Origin: Microtetraspora sp. NBRC 16547 | Lineage (GTDB): Bacteria; Actinomycetota; Actinomycetes; Streptosporangiales; Streptosporangiaceae | Direction: 5' to 3' | Assembly (NCBI RefSeq): GCF_030268965.1 | Contig: NZ_BSSE01000002.1 | Location: 124,001-188,000 of the forward strand | Length of the DNA stretch: 64,000 bases | Made by a program: the position numbers and the translations under genes | Notes under the pieces: generated by a model | The model's input: only the letters and a program-made list of their open reading frames with translations | What the model was told of the DNA's origin: nothing | Database searches by the model: none | Part shown: piece after piece, positions 34,226 to 44,465 of the stretch | How the letters are laid out: each line of letters opens with the position of its first letter | Numbering within the stretch: position 1 is the first letter of the stretch

Positions 34226-34948
34226 ATGATGGGACACTCGCACTCCCTGAGCGGGGCGGTCGTGTGGCTCGGGGTCGCTCCCGGCCTGGCCGCGCTCCCG
34301 GCCGCCATCGCGCCGGAGCTCGCGCCCGTGACCGCCAACGTGCTCAGCCCGACGGAGCTGATCGCTGGGGCACTGGTCTGCGCGGGTGCCGCCATGTTGC
34401 CGGACCTCGACCACCCCAGCGCCACGATCGCCCAGACCTTCGGACCGGTCACCCACTGGCTGAGCAAGGCCGTCAACGTCGTCAGCGGCGGCCACCGGCA
34501 CGCCACCCACTCGCTGCTGTTCGCCATCGCCATGGGTCTGGGCACGCACTTCCTGGCCGACAACTACCCGATCGGGCGCGACATCGTCGTGGTCCTCATG
34601 ATCGGCCTGGCGCTGCGCGCGATCGGCATCGGCGTGCCGGGGAAGACGCTCACGTCCGCCGTGGTCAACATCTTCCTCACCGCCGGCGTCTTCACGACCT
34701 TCCACCTGCTGGGGGTGCAGTACGCCTGGCTCGGGGTCGCCATCGCCGTCGGTTGCCTGACGCACGTCGTCGGCGACTGCCTGACAGAGCACGGCTGTCC
34801 CGTGCTGTGGCCGATCAAGGGGCGCTGGGTCCTGCCATACAAGATCGGCTTCAAGACCGGGAAGGCGTTCGAGCAGAAGGTCCTCGCTCCCGCGCTCTCC
34901 CTGGCCGTCGTCGCCCTGCTCTGCCTGCGGCTCATGCCCGCCGTCTGA
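34226..34948 (+). CDS. YdjM-type membrane-bound metal-dependent hydrolase
   Basis: A 240-residue integral membrane protein of the PF04307 (LexA-binding-inner-membrane/YdjM) family: MGHSHSLSGAVVWLG, PDLDHPSATIAQTFG and the histidine loop GGHRHATHSLLF, then FLADNY and a C-terminal VVGDCLTEHGCPVLWP. The conserved His/Asp residues suggest metal binding. ATG 34226 or 34229 gives the conserved N-terminus; no strong ribosome site precedes either. A long frame extends to 34184. Substrate unknown. Confidence 0.85.
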   Translation: MMGHSHSLSGAVVWLGVAPGLAALPAAIAPELAPVTANVLSPTELIAGALVCAGAAMLPDLDHPSATIAQTFGPVTHWLSKAVNVVSGGHRHATHSLLFAIAMGLGTHFLADNYPIGRDIVVVLMIGLALRAIGIGVPGKTLTSAVVNIFLTAGVFTTFHLLGVQYAWLGVAIAVGCLTHVVGDCLTEHGCPVLWPIKGRWVLPYKIGFKTGKAFEQKVLAPALSLAVVALLCLRLMPAV

Positions 34949-34982
34949 CTCCATCCACCACATGGCCGTGCGTCAGCGCGGC

Positions 34983-35029
34983 GCCGCCGCTGGCACCCGG
35001 CCCCAGAGGGGCTGGGACCCTGCGGCGGC
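34983..35029 (+). terminator. hairpin terminator
   Basis: Nested stems GCCGCCGC (34983-34990) / GCGGCGGC (35022-35029) and inner GCCCC-AGA-GGGGC (35000-35012), 35 bp after the YdjM-type gene. Fold and position suggest transcription termination. Confidence 0.55.
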
Positions 35030-35089
35030 AGGGTCACCCGTACGCTTTGGGGGCTGCCGAGCCGGTCATCAGCGGGAGATCATGGCGGC

Positions 35090-36226
35090 ATGGACAAAGC
35101 CACCAGGACCGCGGCCACGATCCTGCTCGCCGCCGCGACGCTCGCCGGTTGCGGGACCGGAGCCGCTCCCGCGCCGTCCCCCGCCGGGCGGGTCGCGCCG
35201 TCCCTGACGGGCGACGCGGCGCAGGCTCCGTTCCTATCTGCGCCCCCACCCGCGTCCCCGTCCACTTCCGGGTCCACTTCCGGGTCCACTTCCGGGTCCA
35301 CTTCCGGGCCCGCGGCCGGTCGGGAGTCCCTGTCCCGCGACCAGGACGCAACGCTGGCGAGCCTCCGCAAGGTCGACGACCACCCGCTGTGGACCATGAC
35401 CTACAAGGGCGGATACGACCGCCTTATGTCGATCGCACCCGCACTGACGCCGGCCACCTTCGGATGCTCGTTGTTCGCCGCGCACGGCGACCCGGCGCAC
35501 CCCGTGTTCGGCCGGAACTTCGACTTCGCCCACCAGCCCGCGCTGCTGCTGTTCACCTCCCCGCCGGACGGGCACGCGTCGGTGTCCATGGTGGACGTGT
35601 CGTACCTCGGACTGCGGTCGGGCGCCGACTTCATCACCGACGCCGGGAGGAAGGCCCTGCTGCGGGCGCCGCTGCTGCCGTTCGATGGGATGAACTCCAA
35701 GGGACTGGTCGTGGGCATGGCCACCGTGCCGGAGGCGAAACCGAGCTTCGACGCCCGGAAGCGCACCGTCGGAAGCGTCCGCGTCATGCGGCTGGTGCTG
35801 GACGAGGCATCGACGGTGGATGAGGCGATCGCGGTGTTCGGCCGGTACAACGTCGACTTCACCGACAGCCCGCCGCTGCATTACATGGTCGCCGACGCGG
35901 AGGGCCGGTCGGCGATCGTCGAGTTCGACGACGGCGAGATTGTGGTGCGGCGCGGGCAGGGGCCCTGGCAGGCCATGACGAACTTCGCCTTCGTGGGCTC
36001 CACCGAGGAGAGCCGGCAGGCGGACTGGCGCTACCGCACCGCGGCCGAAACCTTGGGCGGCGCCGGGGGCGGGCTCTCGGCCGTCCAGGCCATGGATCTG
36101 CTCGCCCGCCTCAAGCAGGGCCACACCCAGTGGTCGATCGTCTACGGCCAGAAGAGCGGGGAGGTGCGGCTGGCCACCGGTCAGAGGTACGGCGCCGTGC
36201 ACGAGTTCCGCCTTGCGATGGACTGA
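35090..36226 (+). CDS. lipoprotein Ntn-type amidohydrolase (choloylglycine/C45-like)
   Basis: A 378-residue exported enzyme. The lipobox LAGC places the lipidated Cys at residue 21. A low-complexity Ser-Thr-Gly linker follows, then an Ntn hydrolase fold with candidate nucleophile C126 (ATFGCSLFAAHG), GRNFDFAHQP, PFDGMNSKGLVVG, and ADAEGRSAIVEF. The pattern fits linear amide C-N hydrolases and acyltransferases related to penicillin acylase and bile-salt hydrolase. The substrate could be an N-acyl signal or a peptide amide; unknown. Lipidation should hold it on the outer face of the membrane. Confidence 0.85.
   Translation: MDKATRTAATILLAAATLAGCGTGAAPAPSPAGRVAPSLTGDAAQAPFLSAPPPASPSTSGSTSGSTSGSTSGPAAGRESLSRDQDATLASLRKVDDHPLWTMTYKGGYDRLMSIAPALTPATFGCSLFAAHGDPAHPVFGRNFDFAHQPALLLFTSPPDGHASVSMVDVSYLGLRSGADFITDAGRKALLRAPLLPFDGMNSKGLVVGMATVPEAKPSFDARKRTVGSVRVMRLVLDEASTVDEAIAVFGRYNVDFTDSPPLHYMVADAEGRSAIVEFDDGEIVVRRGQGPWQAMTNFAFVGSTEESRQADWRYRTAAETLGGAGGGLSAVQAMDLLARLKQGHTQWSIVYGQKSGEVRLATGQRYGAVHEFRLAMD
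35261..35308 (+). repeat. 4 x 12-nt repeat encoding an STSG linker
   Basis: Four identical units of TCCACTTCCGGG encode STSGSTSGSTSGSTSG between the lipobox and the hydrolase domain. In-frame slippage here would change tether length only. Confidence 0.95.
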
Positions 36227-36290
36227 GCGTGCCGCCGAGGGCGTCCCGTGGCACTCCATCCGGCCCGGACGGTGCCCGCCGGGCAGTTAA

Positions 36291-36331
36291 TTTGATATCA
36301 AGATATCTACCGAGATATCTTGATATCGAGA
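36291..36331 (+). promoter_or_regulatory. twin MarR/TamR-like palindromic operator of acnA
   Basis: Perfect inverted arms GATATCAAGATATC (36294-36307) and GATATCTTGATATC (36314-36327), 6-nt spacer. They can also be read as two TCTTGATATCAAGA-like sites, at 36291-36304 and 36318-36331, with centres 27 bp apart. It is one of the most AT-rich points in the window and lies about 110-145 bp before acnA. In Streptomyces the MarR protein TamR acts at palindromes in front of the aconitase gene; assignment here is by analogy. Confidence 0.75.
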
Positions 36332-36437
36332 GACTCCCGAGGCCGGTTAGGTAGACCTAACTGTCGGACGCGATCCGAGGTGCGGGAGGATGCGTAGGCG
36401 AATTGTGACAGCCCGGAACCTGGGGAGGCGAAACGTC

Positions 36438-39242
<2,805 letters not shown>

Positions 39243-39258
39243 GCGGCCGGACGCGGAC

Positions 39259-39283
39259 CCCGGCCGCCTTCTCGGCGGCCGGG
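39259..39283 (+). terminator. acnA terminator, first hairpin
   Basis: CCCGGCCGCC (39259-39268) and GGCGGCCGGG (39274-39283), a perfect 10-bp stem with a TTCTC loop, 16 bp beyond the acnA stop. Confidence 0.8.
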
Positions 39284-39337
39284 ACGTGCCCCCACCATCT
39301 CTCTTGGGCACGTGACCGGGGGCATCCAACCTCGAAC

Positions 39338-39394
39338 ACACCGGAGCCGTCCGGGCAGGGACAACCTCCCTCCCCGGACGGCTCCGGTGTTTTC
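39338..39394. terminator. acnA/mazF bidirectional terminator, second hairpin
   Basis: An 18-bp perfect stem, ACACCGGAGCCGTCCGGG (39338-39355) and CCCGGACGGCTCCGGTGT (39373-39390), then TTTT. It touches the stop codon of the convergent mazF-like gene at 39394 and can end both transcripts. Confidence 0.92.
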
Positions 39395-39729
39395 TAGACC
39401 ATCCGCCCCAGTACGCCGAGGACCTCTTCGACCTTCTCAGGGGGCACCTCGCCGAGCCTCGTCGACAAACGCAGGGGAGAGAGCGACCTGACCTGCTGGA
39501 CCATCGCCCAGCTCGTCTTGCGCAGGCCGGAATCACCTGGGGGGATCTCCACATGGTGGTTCCATCCGCGCTCCCTGGTCGTGAGGGGAACAACGATGAC
39601 GAGTTCGAAGCCCGCCGTGTTGTAATCGTCGTTGCTGATCACGAGAGCGGGACGCGGGTACGCCTGCTCCCGTCCGACCGGCGAGCCGAAGTCGGCGAAC
39701 CAGATCTCGCCCTGGGAAATCTTCTTCAC
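39394..39729 (-). CDS. MazF/PemK-family endoribonuclease toxin
   Basis: A 111-residue type II toxin. GEIWFADFGSPVGREQAYPRPALVISND is the MazF core with its catalytic Arg; PLTTRERGWNHHVEI and SWAMVQQVRSLSPLRL are the following conserved strands with the catalytic Ser/Thr region. MazF enzymes cut mRNA or tRNA at short motifs. GTG 39729 overlaps the antitoxin stop as GTGA. A longer frame starts at 39837 inside the antitoxin and is not credible. Its cleavage products have 5'-OH and 2',3'-cyclic phosphate ends, the substrates of Pnkp encoded 18 kb away. Confidence 0.92.
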   Translation of the reverse strand: MKKISQGEIWFADFGSPVGREQAYPRPALVISNDDYNTAGFELVIVVPLTTRERGWNHHVEIPPGDSGLRKTSWAMVQQVRSLSPLRLSTRLGEVPPEKVEEVLGVLGRMV

Positions 39730-40031
39730 CGGTCTCCTTCGGGCAGCTCGACGAGCCCTTCCCACTCGGGGGCGATCTTCACGGAAGTGGATCGCGCACC
39801 ATCGATCTGCTGAACCTCCGTCAGGTAGTCCTCCCATGCCTCCGGGTCCTCTTGCTTGGTCTGCTCGATCTGCGCCCGCACCTTCGTCCAGAACTGCTTC
39901 CTCTCGTACTGCCGGATGGCCTGTTCCACCACTGCCGTCATGGACTTTCCTTCCTGTTCGGCGAGTTTCGCGATCTCGTCGCGTGTGACGAAGCTGACCC
40001 GGATCGTCGTCGTCTTGGGTTCGGTGCTCAT
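39726..40031 (-). CDS. ribbon-helix-helix antitoxin (MazE-like)
   Basis: A 101-residue antitoxin. The N-terminal half TTTIRVSFVTRDEIAKLAEQEGKSMTAVVEQAIRQYERKQFW is a ribbon-helix-helix DNA-binding domain, and the acidic C-terminus (EDPEAWEDYLTEVQQ...) is expected to wrap the toxin. It precedes mazF on the same strand with 4-nt overlap. It should repress its own promoter upstream of 40031; no palindrome is obvious there. Confidence 0.9.
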   Translation of the reverse strand: MSTEPKTTTIRVSFVTRDEIAKLAEQEGKSMTAVVEQAIRQYERKQFWTKVRAQIEQTKQEDPEAWEDYLTEVQQIDGARSTSVKIAPEWEGLVELPEGDR

Positions 40032-40217
40032 ACCGTTGAGGCTACGGCGATATCTACATGCTGGTCTACCGCTCCGTCTAAAGCCGATTTTAGTGACCGT
40101 CCGATTACTCTCGCAAGAGGATTCGATTACTGTCAGTGATTGTCTGGGTATGTCACTTATGGCGGAGGGGCGTGCCGGGCGGAGCCGGGTTTCGGACGGT
40201 GGTTAGCCTCTGCTGGC

Positions 40218-40952
40218 ATGGATCATGATGTTCATCTCCTGCTCCTCGCCGGCCTGGCGGTGTGCGCGGGCGCGATCGTCCAGGGCGGCGTGGGTTTCGG
40301 TCTGGGTCTGGTGGCCGCTCCGTTGCTGACACTGCTCGACCCGACCGTCATGCCGGGCGCCGTCCAGGTGGTCAACGTGACGCTTCCGCTGTTCACGCTG
40401 GCCGTCGAGTGGCGCAGGGTTGACTGGCGCGGGCTCGGCTTCGCCGTTCTCGGCCGTCTCCCCGGCACGTTCGCCGGGGCGTTCGTGGTCGTCCATGTCA
40501 GCGCGGGGACGCTGGGCGTGCTGGTCGGCGTGATGGTGGTGATCGCGGTCGTGCTCAGCGCGCGGGCGGTGAGCGTGCCGCGCAATGCCGCCACGCTGGC
40601 CGGCGCGGGCTTCTGCTCGGGCGTGACCGGTACGGCCACGGGCATCGGCGGCCCGCCGATGGGGCTGGTCTACCAGAGCGCCAAGGGACCGCAGATCCGG
40701 GCGACGCTGGCCATGTTCTTCTTCCTGAGTGCCCTGCAGTCCCTGGTCGCCCTGCGGGTGGTCGGGAAGCTGCCCGAGAGGGCCGTCGTGGCCGGACTCT
40801 CGCTCATCCCGTTCCTGGTCGTCGGATTCCTCGTCTCCGGGCCGCTGCGGCGCTACCTCGACGGAGGGCGGGCCCGCGCGGCCGTCCTCGCCGTGGCCGC
40901 CGTCTCCGCGTGCGCCCTGATCGTGCAGAGCCTGGCCGGTCAGGCTCATTGA
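40218..40952 (+). CDS. TauE/SafE-family anion permease
   Basis: A 244-residue membrane protein with eight hydrophobic helices and the two TauE signature loops, AIVQGGVGFGLGLVAAPLLTLLDP near the start and FCSGVTGTATGIGGPPMGLVYQ in the middle. The family exports sulfite, sulfoacetate or related organosulfonates. ATG 40218; the frame is open to 40140. It is divergent from the toxin-antitoxin operon and has no sulfur gene next to it. Confidence 0.9.
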   Translation: MDHDVHLLLLAGLAVCAGAIVQGGVGFGLGLVAAPLLTLLDPTVMPGAVQVVNVTLPLFTLAVEWRRVDWRGLGFAVLGRLPGTFAGAFVVVHVSAGTLGVLVGVMVVIAVVLSARAVSVPRNAATLAGAGFCSGVTGTATGIGGPPMGLVYQSAKGPQIRATLAMFFFLSALQSLVALRVVGKLPERAVVAGLSLIPFLVVGFLVSGPLRRYLDGGRARAAVLAVAAVSACALIVQSLAGQAH

Positions 40953-40967
40953 CCGCGCGTTTCGTGA

Positions 40968-41045
40968 TTGTTACTCCGAACAACAAACGTTACATTCCTG
41001 TGTCTTTCAACAGCATTGGGTCTGAATTACGTTGTGCCAAACAAC
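40968..41045 (+). promoter_or_regulatory. candidate promoter/operators of the sugar ABC operon
   Basis: The 200 bp before the binding-protein gene is AT-rich and holds two dyads: TTGTT-ACTCCG-AACAA (40968-40983) and GTTGT-GCCAA-ACAAC (41031-41045). Paired TTGTT/AACAA half-sites are reasonable ROK operators, and the operon ends with a ROK gene. No experimental site is known here. Confidence 0.5.
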
Positions 41046-41150
41046 ATTCACCCGGATCGGTGTCCGCCGTGACCCGGCGTCGCCGTACCGGCTCGGCGCA
41101 GAGCTCGGCCCAGCCCAGACCCCCAGTGTCAGAGAAAGGACCCAGGCAGT

Positions 41151-42269
41151 ATGCGCAAAGGGATCCTCAGCATCGCCGCCGCGACCGCGGCGCTTTCCCT
41201 CGGTCTCACCGCCTGCGGGGGCGATAGCGGTGACACCACCGCCGCGCAGGGCGGCGACGCGCCCTCCGCCTCCACGGCCACGACCGGAAAGATCGGCGTC
41301 ATCCTCCCCGACAGCAAGTCCTCGGCCCGGTGGGAGACCGCCGACCGCAAGTACCTCGAAGAGGCGTTCAAGGCCGCGGGCGTCGCCTACGAGATCCAGA
41401 ACGCGCAGGGCGACAAGAACGCCTTCCAGACCATCGCCGACCAGATGATCACGAACAACGTCACCGTCCTGGCGATCGTCAACCTCGACAGCGGCACCGG
41501 CAAGGCCGTCCTCGACAAGGCGAAGTCGCAGGGCGTCGCCACCATCGACTACGACCGGCTCACCCTGGGCGGCAACGCCGACTACTACGTGAGCTTCGAC
41601 AACACCGCTGTCGGCAAGCTCCAGGGCGAGGGCCTGGTCCAGTGCCTGACCGAGAAGAAGGCCGACAAGCCGATCATCGCCGAGCTGAACGGCTCGCCCA
41701 CGGACAACAACGCCACCCTGTTCAAGGAGGGCTACGACGGCGTCCTCAAGCCCAAGTACGACGCCGGTGACTATGTCAAGGGTCCCGACCAGTCCGTGCC
41801 CGACTGGGACAACACCCAGGCCGGCACCATCTTCGAGCAGATGCTGACCAGCACGCCCAAGATCGCCGGTGTCCTCGCGGCCAACGACGGCCTCGGCAAC
41901 GCCGCCATCTCGGTGCTGAAGAAGAACAAGCTCAACGGCAAGGTGCCGGTCACCGGCCAGGACGCCACCGTCCAGGGCCTGCAGAACATCCTCGCCGGCG
42001 ACCAGTGCATGACGGTCTACAAGGCGGTCAAGCAGGAGGCGGACGCGACCGCGCAGCTCGCGATCGCCCTCGCTCAGGGCCAGAAGCCGGCCGCGAACGG
42101 CAGCGTCAAGGACACCGAGACCGGCAAGGACGTCGCCGCGGTCCTGCTCACCCCGAAGGCCATCTTCTTCGACAGCGTCAAGGACGTCGTGGCCGACGGA
42201 TACGTCAGCAAGGACGAGCTGTGCACCGGTGACTTCGCCGCCAAGTGCACCGAGGCCGGAATCAGCTAG
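41151..42269 (+). CDS. monosaccharide ABC transporter substrate-binding lipoprotein (XylF-like)
   Basis: A 372-residue periplasmic-binding-protein-like lipoprotein: signal ending LGLTAC (lipidated C22), a Thr/Ala-rich tether, then the type I fold with KIGVILPDSKSSARWETADRKY, TIADQMITNNVTVLAIVNLDSG and PVTGQDATVQGLQNILAGDQCMTVYK. That last block is typical of xylose-binding XylF and related pentose/hexose receptors. A GAAAGGA site precedes the ATG. It is the first gene of a receptor - ATPase - permease - ROK operon; xylose is the likely sugar, not proven. Confidence 0.92.
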   Translation: MRKGILSIAAATAALSLGLTACGGDSGDTTAAQGGDAPSASTATTGKIGVILPDSKSSARWETADRKYLEEAFKAAGVAYEIQNAQGDKNAFQTIADQMITNNVTVLAIVNLDSGTGKAVLDKAKSQGVATIDYDRLTLGGNADYYVSFDNTAVGKLQGEGLVQCLTEKKADKPIIAELNGSPTDNNATLFKEGYDGVLKPKYDAGDYVKGPDQSVPDWDNTQAGTIFEQMLTSTPKIAGVLAANDGLGNAAISVLKKNKLNGKVPVTGQDATVQGLQNILAGDQCMTVYKAVKQEADATAQLAIALAQGQKPAANGSVKDTETGKDVAAVLLTPKAIFFDSVKDVVADGYVSKDELCTGDFAAKCTEAGIS

Positions 42270-42309
42270 TCACCTTCCCTCCCGGCCGTGTACGGCTCGC
42301 GCTCCGGCG

Positions 42310-42350
42310 GCCGGGCGCGGGACGCGCCGCGAGGCGCTCCCGCGCCCGGC
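42310..42350 (+). promoter_or_regulatory. intercistronic stem-loop between receptor and ATPase genes
   Basis: A 12-bp stem GCCGGGCGCGGG (42310-42321) / CCCGCGCCCGGC (42339-42350), capped by a GCGCC-GCGA-GGCGC hairpin with a GNRA tetraloop. Placed 41 bp after the receptor stop, it can block 3' decay and part of the read-through, so the receptor is made in excess over the membrane components. Confidence 0.8.
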
Positions 42351-42391
42351 CCGCGGGCGGTGCCGGCCCCCGAGCAACGGAGTAGTCCATC

Positions 42392-43168
42392 GTGTCCCAG
42401 GCACCTGTCCTGGAGCTGCGCGGCATCGACAAGAGCTTCGGTCCCGTGCAGGTCCTTCACGACGTCGCCTTTTCGGTGTACCCCGGAGAGGTGACCGCGC
42501 TCGTCGGCGACAACGGAGCGGGGAAGTCCACGCTGGTGAAGTGCATCGGCGGCATCCACCCGATCGACTCCGGCGAGTACTTCTTCGAAGGCGCGAAGGT
42601 CCACGTCGGCGGGCCCAGGGACGCGGCCGCCCTGGGCGTCGAGATCGTCTACCAGGACCTCGCGCTCTGCGACAACCTCGACATCGTGCAGAACATGTTC
42701 CTCGGACGGGAACGCAGGAGCGGCCTGATCCTGGACGAGGCCACGATGGAGGAGCTGGCGGCCAAGACCCTGGAGGGCCTCTCAGTCCGCACGGTCAAGT
42801 CGCTCCGCCAGCGGGTCTCCAGCCTCTCCGGAGGTCAGCGGCAGACCGTCGCCATCGCCAAGGCCGTCCTCTGGAACAGCAAGGTCGTCATCCTCGACGA
42901 GCCGACCGCGGCCCTCGGCGTCGCGCAGACCGCGCAGGTCCTCGACCTGGTGCGCCGCCTGGCCGACAAGGGGCTCGCCGTGGTGCTCATCTCGCACAAC
43001 ATGAACGACGTGTTCGCCGTGTCCGACCGGATCGCGGCGCTCTACCTTGGCCGGATGGCCGCCCAGGTGAAGACCTCCGAGGTCACGCACTCGCAGGTCG
43101 TGGAACTCATCACGGCCGGACGCAGCGGCGAGCTCGGCCTGCAGAACGGCAACGGAGCTACGTCATGA
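42392..43168 (+). CDS. sugar ABC transporter ATP-binding protein
   Basis: A 258-residue single ABC domain: Walker A GDNGAGKST, Q-loop EIVYQDLALCDNLD, signature LSGGQRQTVAIAKAVL, Walker B KVVILDEPTAALG and switch His in LISHNM. Unlike the fused XylG/RbsA type it has one nucleotide-binding domain (FrcA-like), so it acts as a dimer. GTG start after a 122-bp gap with a strong hairpin; its stop overlaps the permease ATG by 4 nt. Confidence 0.95.
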   Translation: MSQAPVLELRGIDKSFGPVQVLHDVAFSVYPGEVTALVGDNGAGKSTLVKCIGGIHPIDSGEYFFEGAKVHVGGPRDAAALGVEIVYQDLALCDNLDIVQNMFLGRERRSGLILDEATMEELAAKTLEGLSVRTVKSLRQRVSSLSGGQRQTVAIAKAVLWNSKVVILDEPTAALGVAQTAQVLDLVRRLADKGLAVVLISHNMNDVFAVSDRIAALYLGRMAAQVKTSEVTHSQVVELITAGRSGELGLQNGNGATS

Positions 43169-44415
43169 CGACCACCACGGTTCCGGAGAAGGGCACCACC
43201 GGCGCCCCGGCCATCGGCAGGCACGTCCGCGACTACCTGGAACGCGTCCGCGGCGGCGACCTCGGCGCGCTGCCGGCGGTGATCGGGCTGGTCGTGCTCT
43301 GCGCGGTGTTCTCCATCCTGCGCCCGGCGTTCCTCTCGCCCATCAACTTCGCCAACCTGTTCACCCAGGGCGCGGCGGTCGCGGTCATCGCGATGGGCCT
43401 GATCTTCGTGCTGCTGCTCGGCGAGATCGACCTGTCGGCCGGCTTCGCCAGCGGCGTCTGCGCGGCGGTCCTCGGAGTGCTGCTCACCAACGAGGGCTGG
43501 CCCTGGTACGCGGCCGCCCTCGCCGCGATGGCGACCGGCGCCGCCATCGGCCTGGTGATCGGCACACTGGTGGCCAAGCTCGGCATCCCCTCCTTCGTGG
43601 TCACGCTGGCCGCGTTCCTGGCCTTCCAGGGCGTCGTCCTGCTGCTGCTCAAGGAGGGAACCAACATCTCGATCCGGGACCAGACGATCCTGGCGATCGC
43701 CAACAAGAACATGCCTCCCGTGCTGGGGTGGGCGTGCGTCGTGGCGGGCGTGCTCGTCTACGCGGTGCTCCAGGTGCTGCAGTCCCGCCGCCGGACGGCC
43801 AGGGGCCTGTCCGCCAGTCCCATGTCGCTGATCGCGTTCCGCGTGGGCTCGCTCGCGGTGATCTCGGGCGCCGCCGTCTTCGTGCTCAACCTGGAGCGCA
43901 GCCGCAACGCCGTCATCGTCTCGCTCAAGGGCGTGCCGATCGTGGTGCCCGTGATCGTCGTCCTGCTGCTCCTGTGGACGTTCGTGCTGCATCGCACCGC
44001 GTACGGCAGGCACATCTACGCGGTGGGCGGCAACGCGGAGGCGGCGCGCCGCGCCGGCATCGACGTGGACCGGATCCGCATCTCGGCGTTCGTCATCTGC
44101 TCGTTCATGGCGTCGATCGGCGGCATCATCGCGGCCTCCCGGGCCAACTCGGTCGATCCGAACACGGGCGGCAGTAACGTTCTGCTGTTCGCCGTGGGCG
44201 CCGCGGTGATCGGCGGCACCAGCCTCTTCGGCGGCAAGGGCCGGGCGCTGGACGCGCTCCTGGGCGGCGCCGTGGTGGCGGTGATCGAGAACGGCATGGG
44301 CCTGATGGGCTACACCTCGGGCGTCAAGTTCGCGGTCACCGGCTGCGTGCTGCTGCTCGCCGCGGGTGTGGACGCCCTGTCCCGCAAGAGGGCGGCGGCC
44401 ACCGGCAGGAGATGA
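43165..44415 (+). CDS. sugar ABC transporter permease (XylH/RbsC-type)
   Basis: A 416-residue BPD_transp_2 permease with about 11 helices. Landmarks are ILRPAFLSPINFANLFTQGA, MGLIFVLLLGEIDLSAG, GIPSFVVTLAAFLAFQG, and the EAA-like cytosolic loop YGRHIYAVGGNAEAARRAGIDVDRI. It works with the receptor and ATPase upstream. An extra pair of helices with the cytosolic stretch QSRRRTARGLSASPM in the middle is typical of XylH. The frame is open far upstream, but ATG 43165 in the ATGA overlap is the natural start. Confidence 0.95.
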   Translation: MTTTTVPEKGTTGAPAIGRHVRDYLERVRGGDLGALPAVIGLVVLCAVFSILRPAFLSPINFANLFTQGAAVAVIAMGLIFVLLLGEIDLSAGFASGVCAAVLGVLLTNEGWPWYAAALAAMATGAAIGLVIGTLVAKLGIPSFVVTLAAFLAFQGVVLLLLKEGTNISIRDQTILAIANKNMPPVLGWACVVAGVLVYAVLQVLQSRRRTARGLSASPMSLIAFRVGSLAVISGAAVFVLNLERSRNAVIVSLKGVPIVVPVIVVLLLLWTFVLHRTAYGRHIYAVGGNAEAARRAGIDVDRIRISAFVICSFMASIGGIIAASRANSVDPNTGGSNVLLFAVGAAVIGGTSLFGGKGRALDALLGGAVVAVIENGMGLMGYTSGVKFAVTGCVLLLAAGVDALSRKRAAATGRR

Positions 44416-44465
44416 CCCCGCTAAGGTGGTCCCCGAGCCATGAACCCCCGACGAAGCCCGGACGA

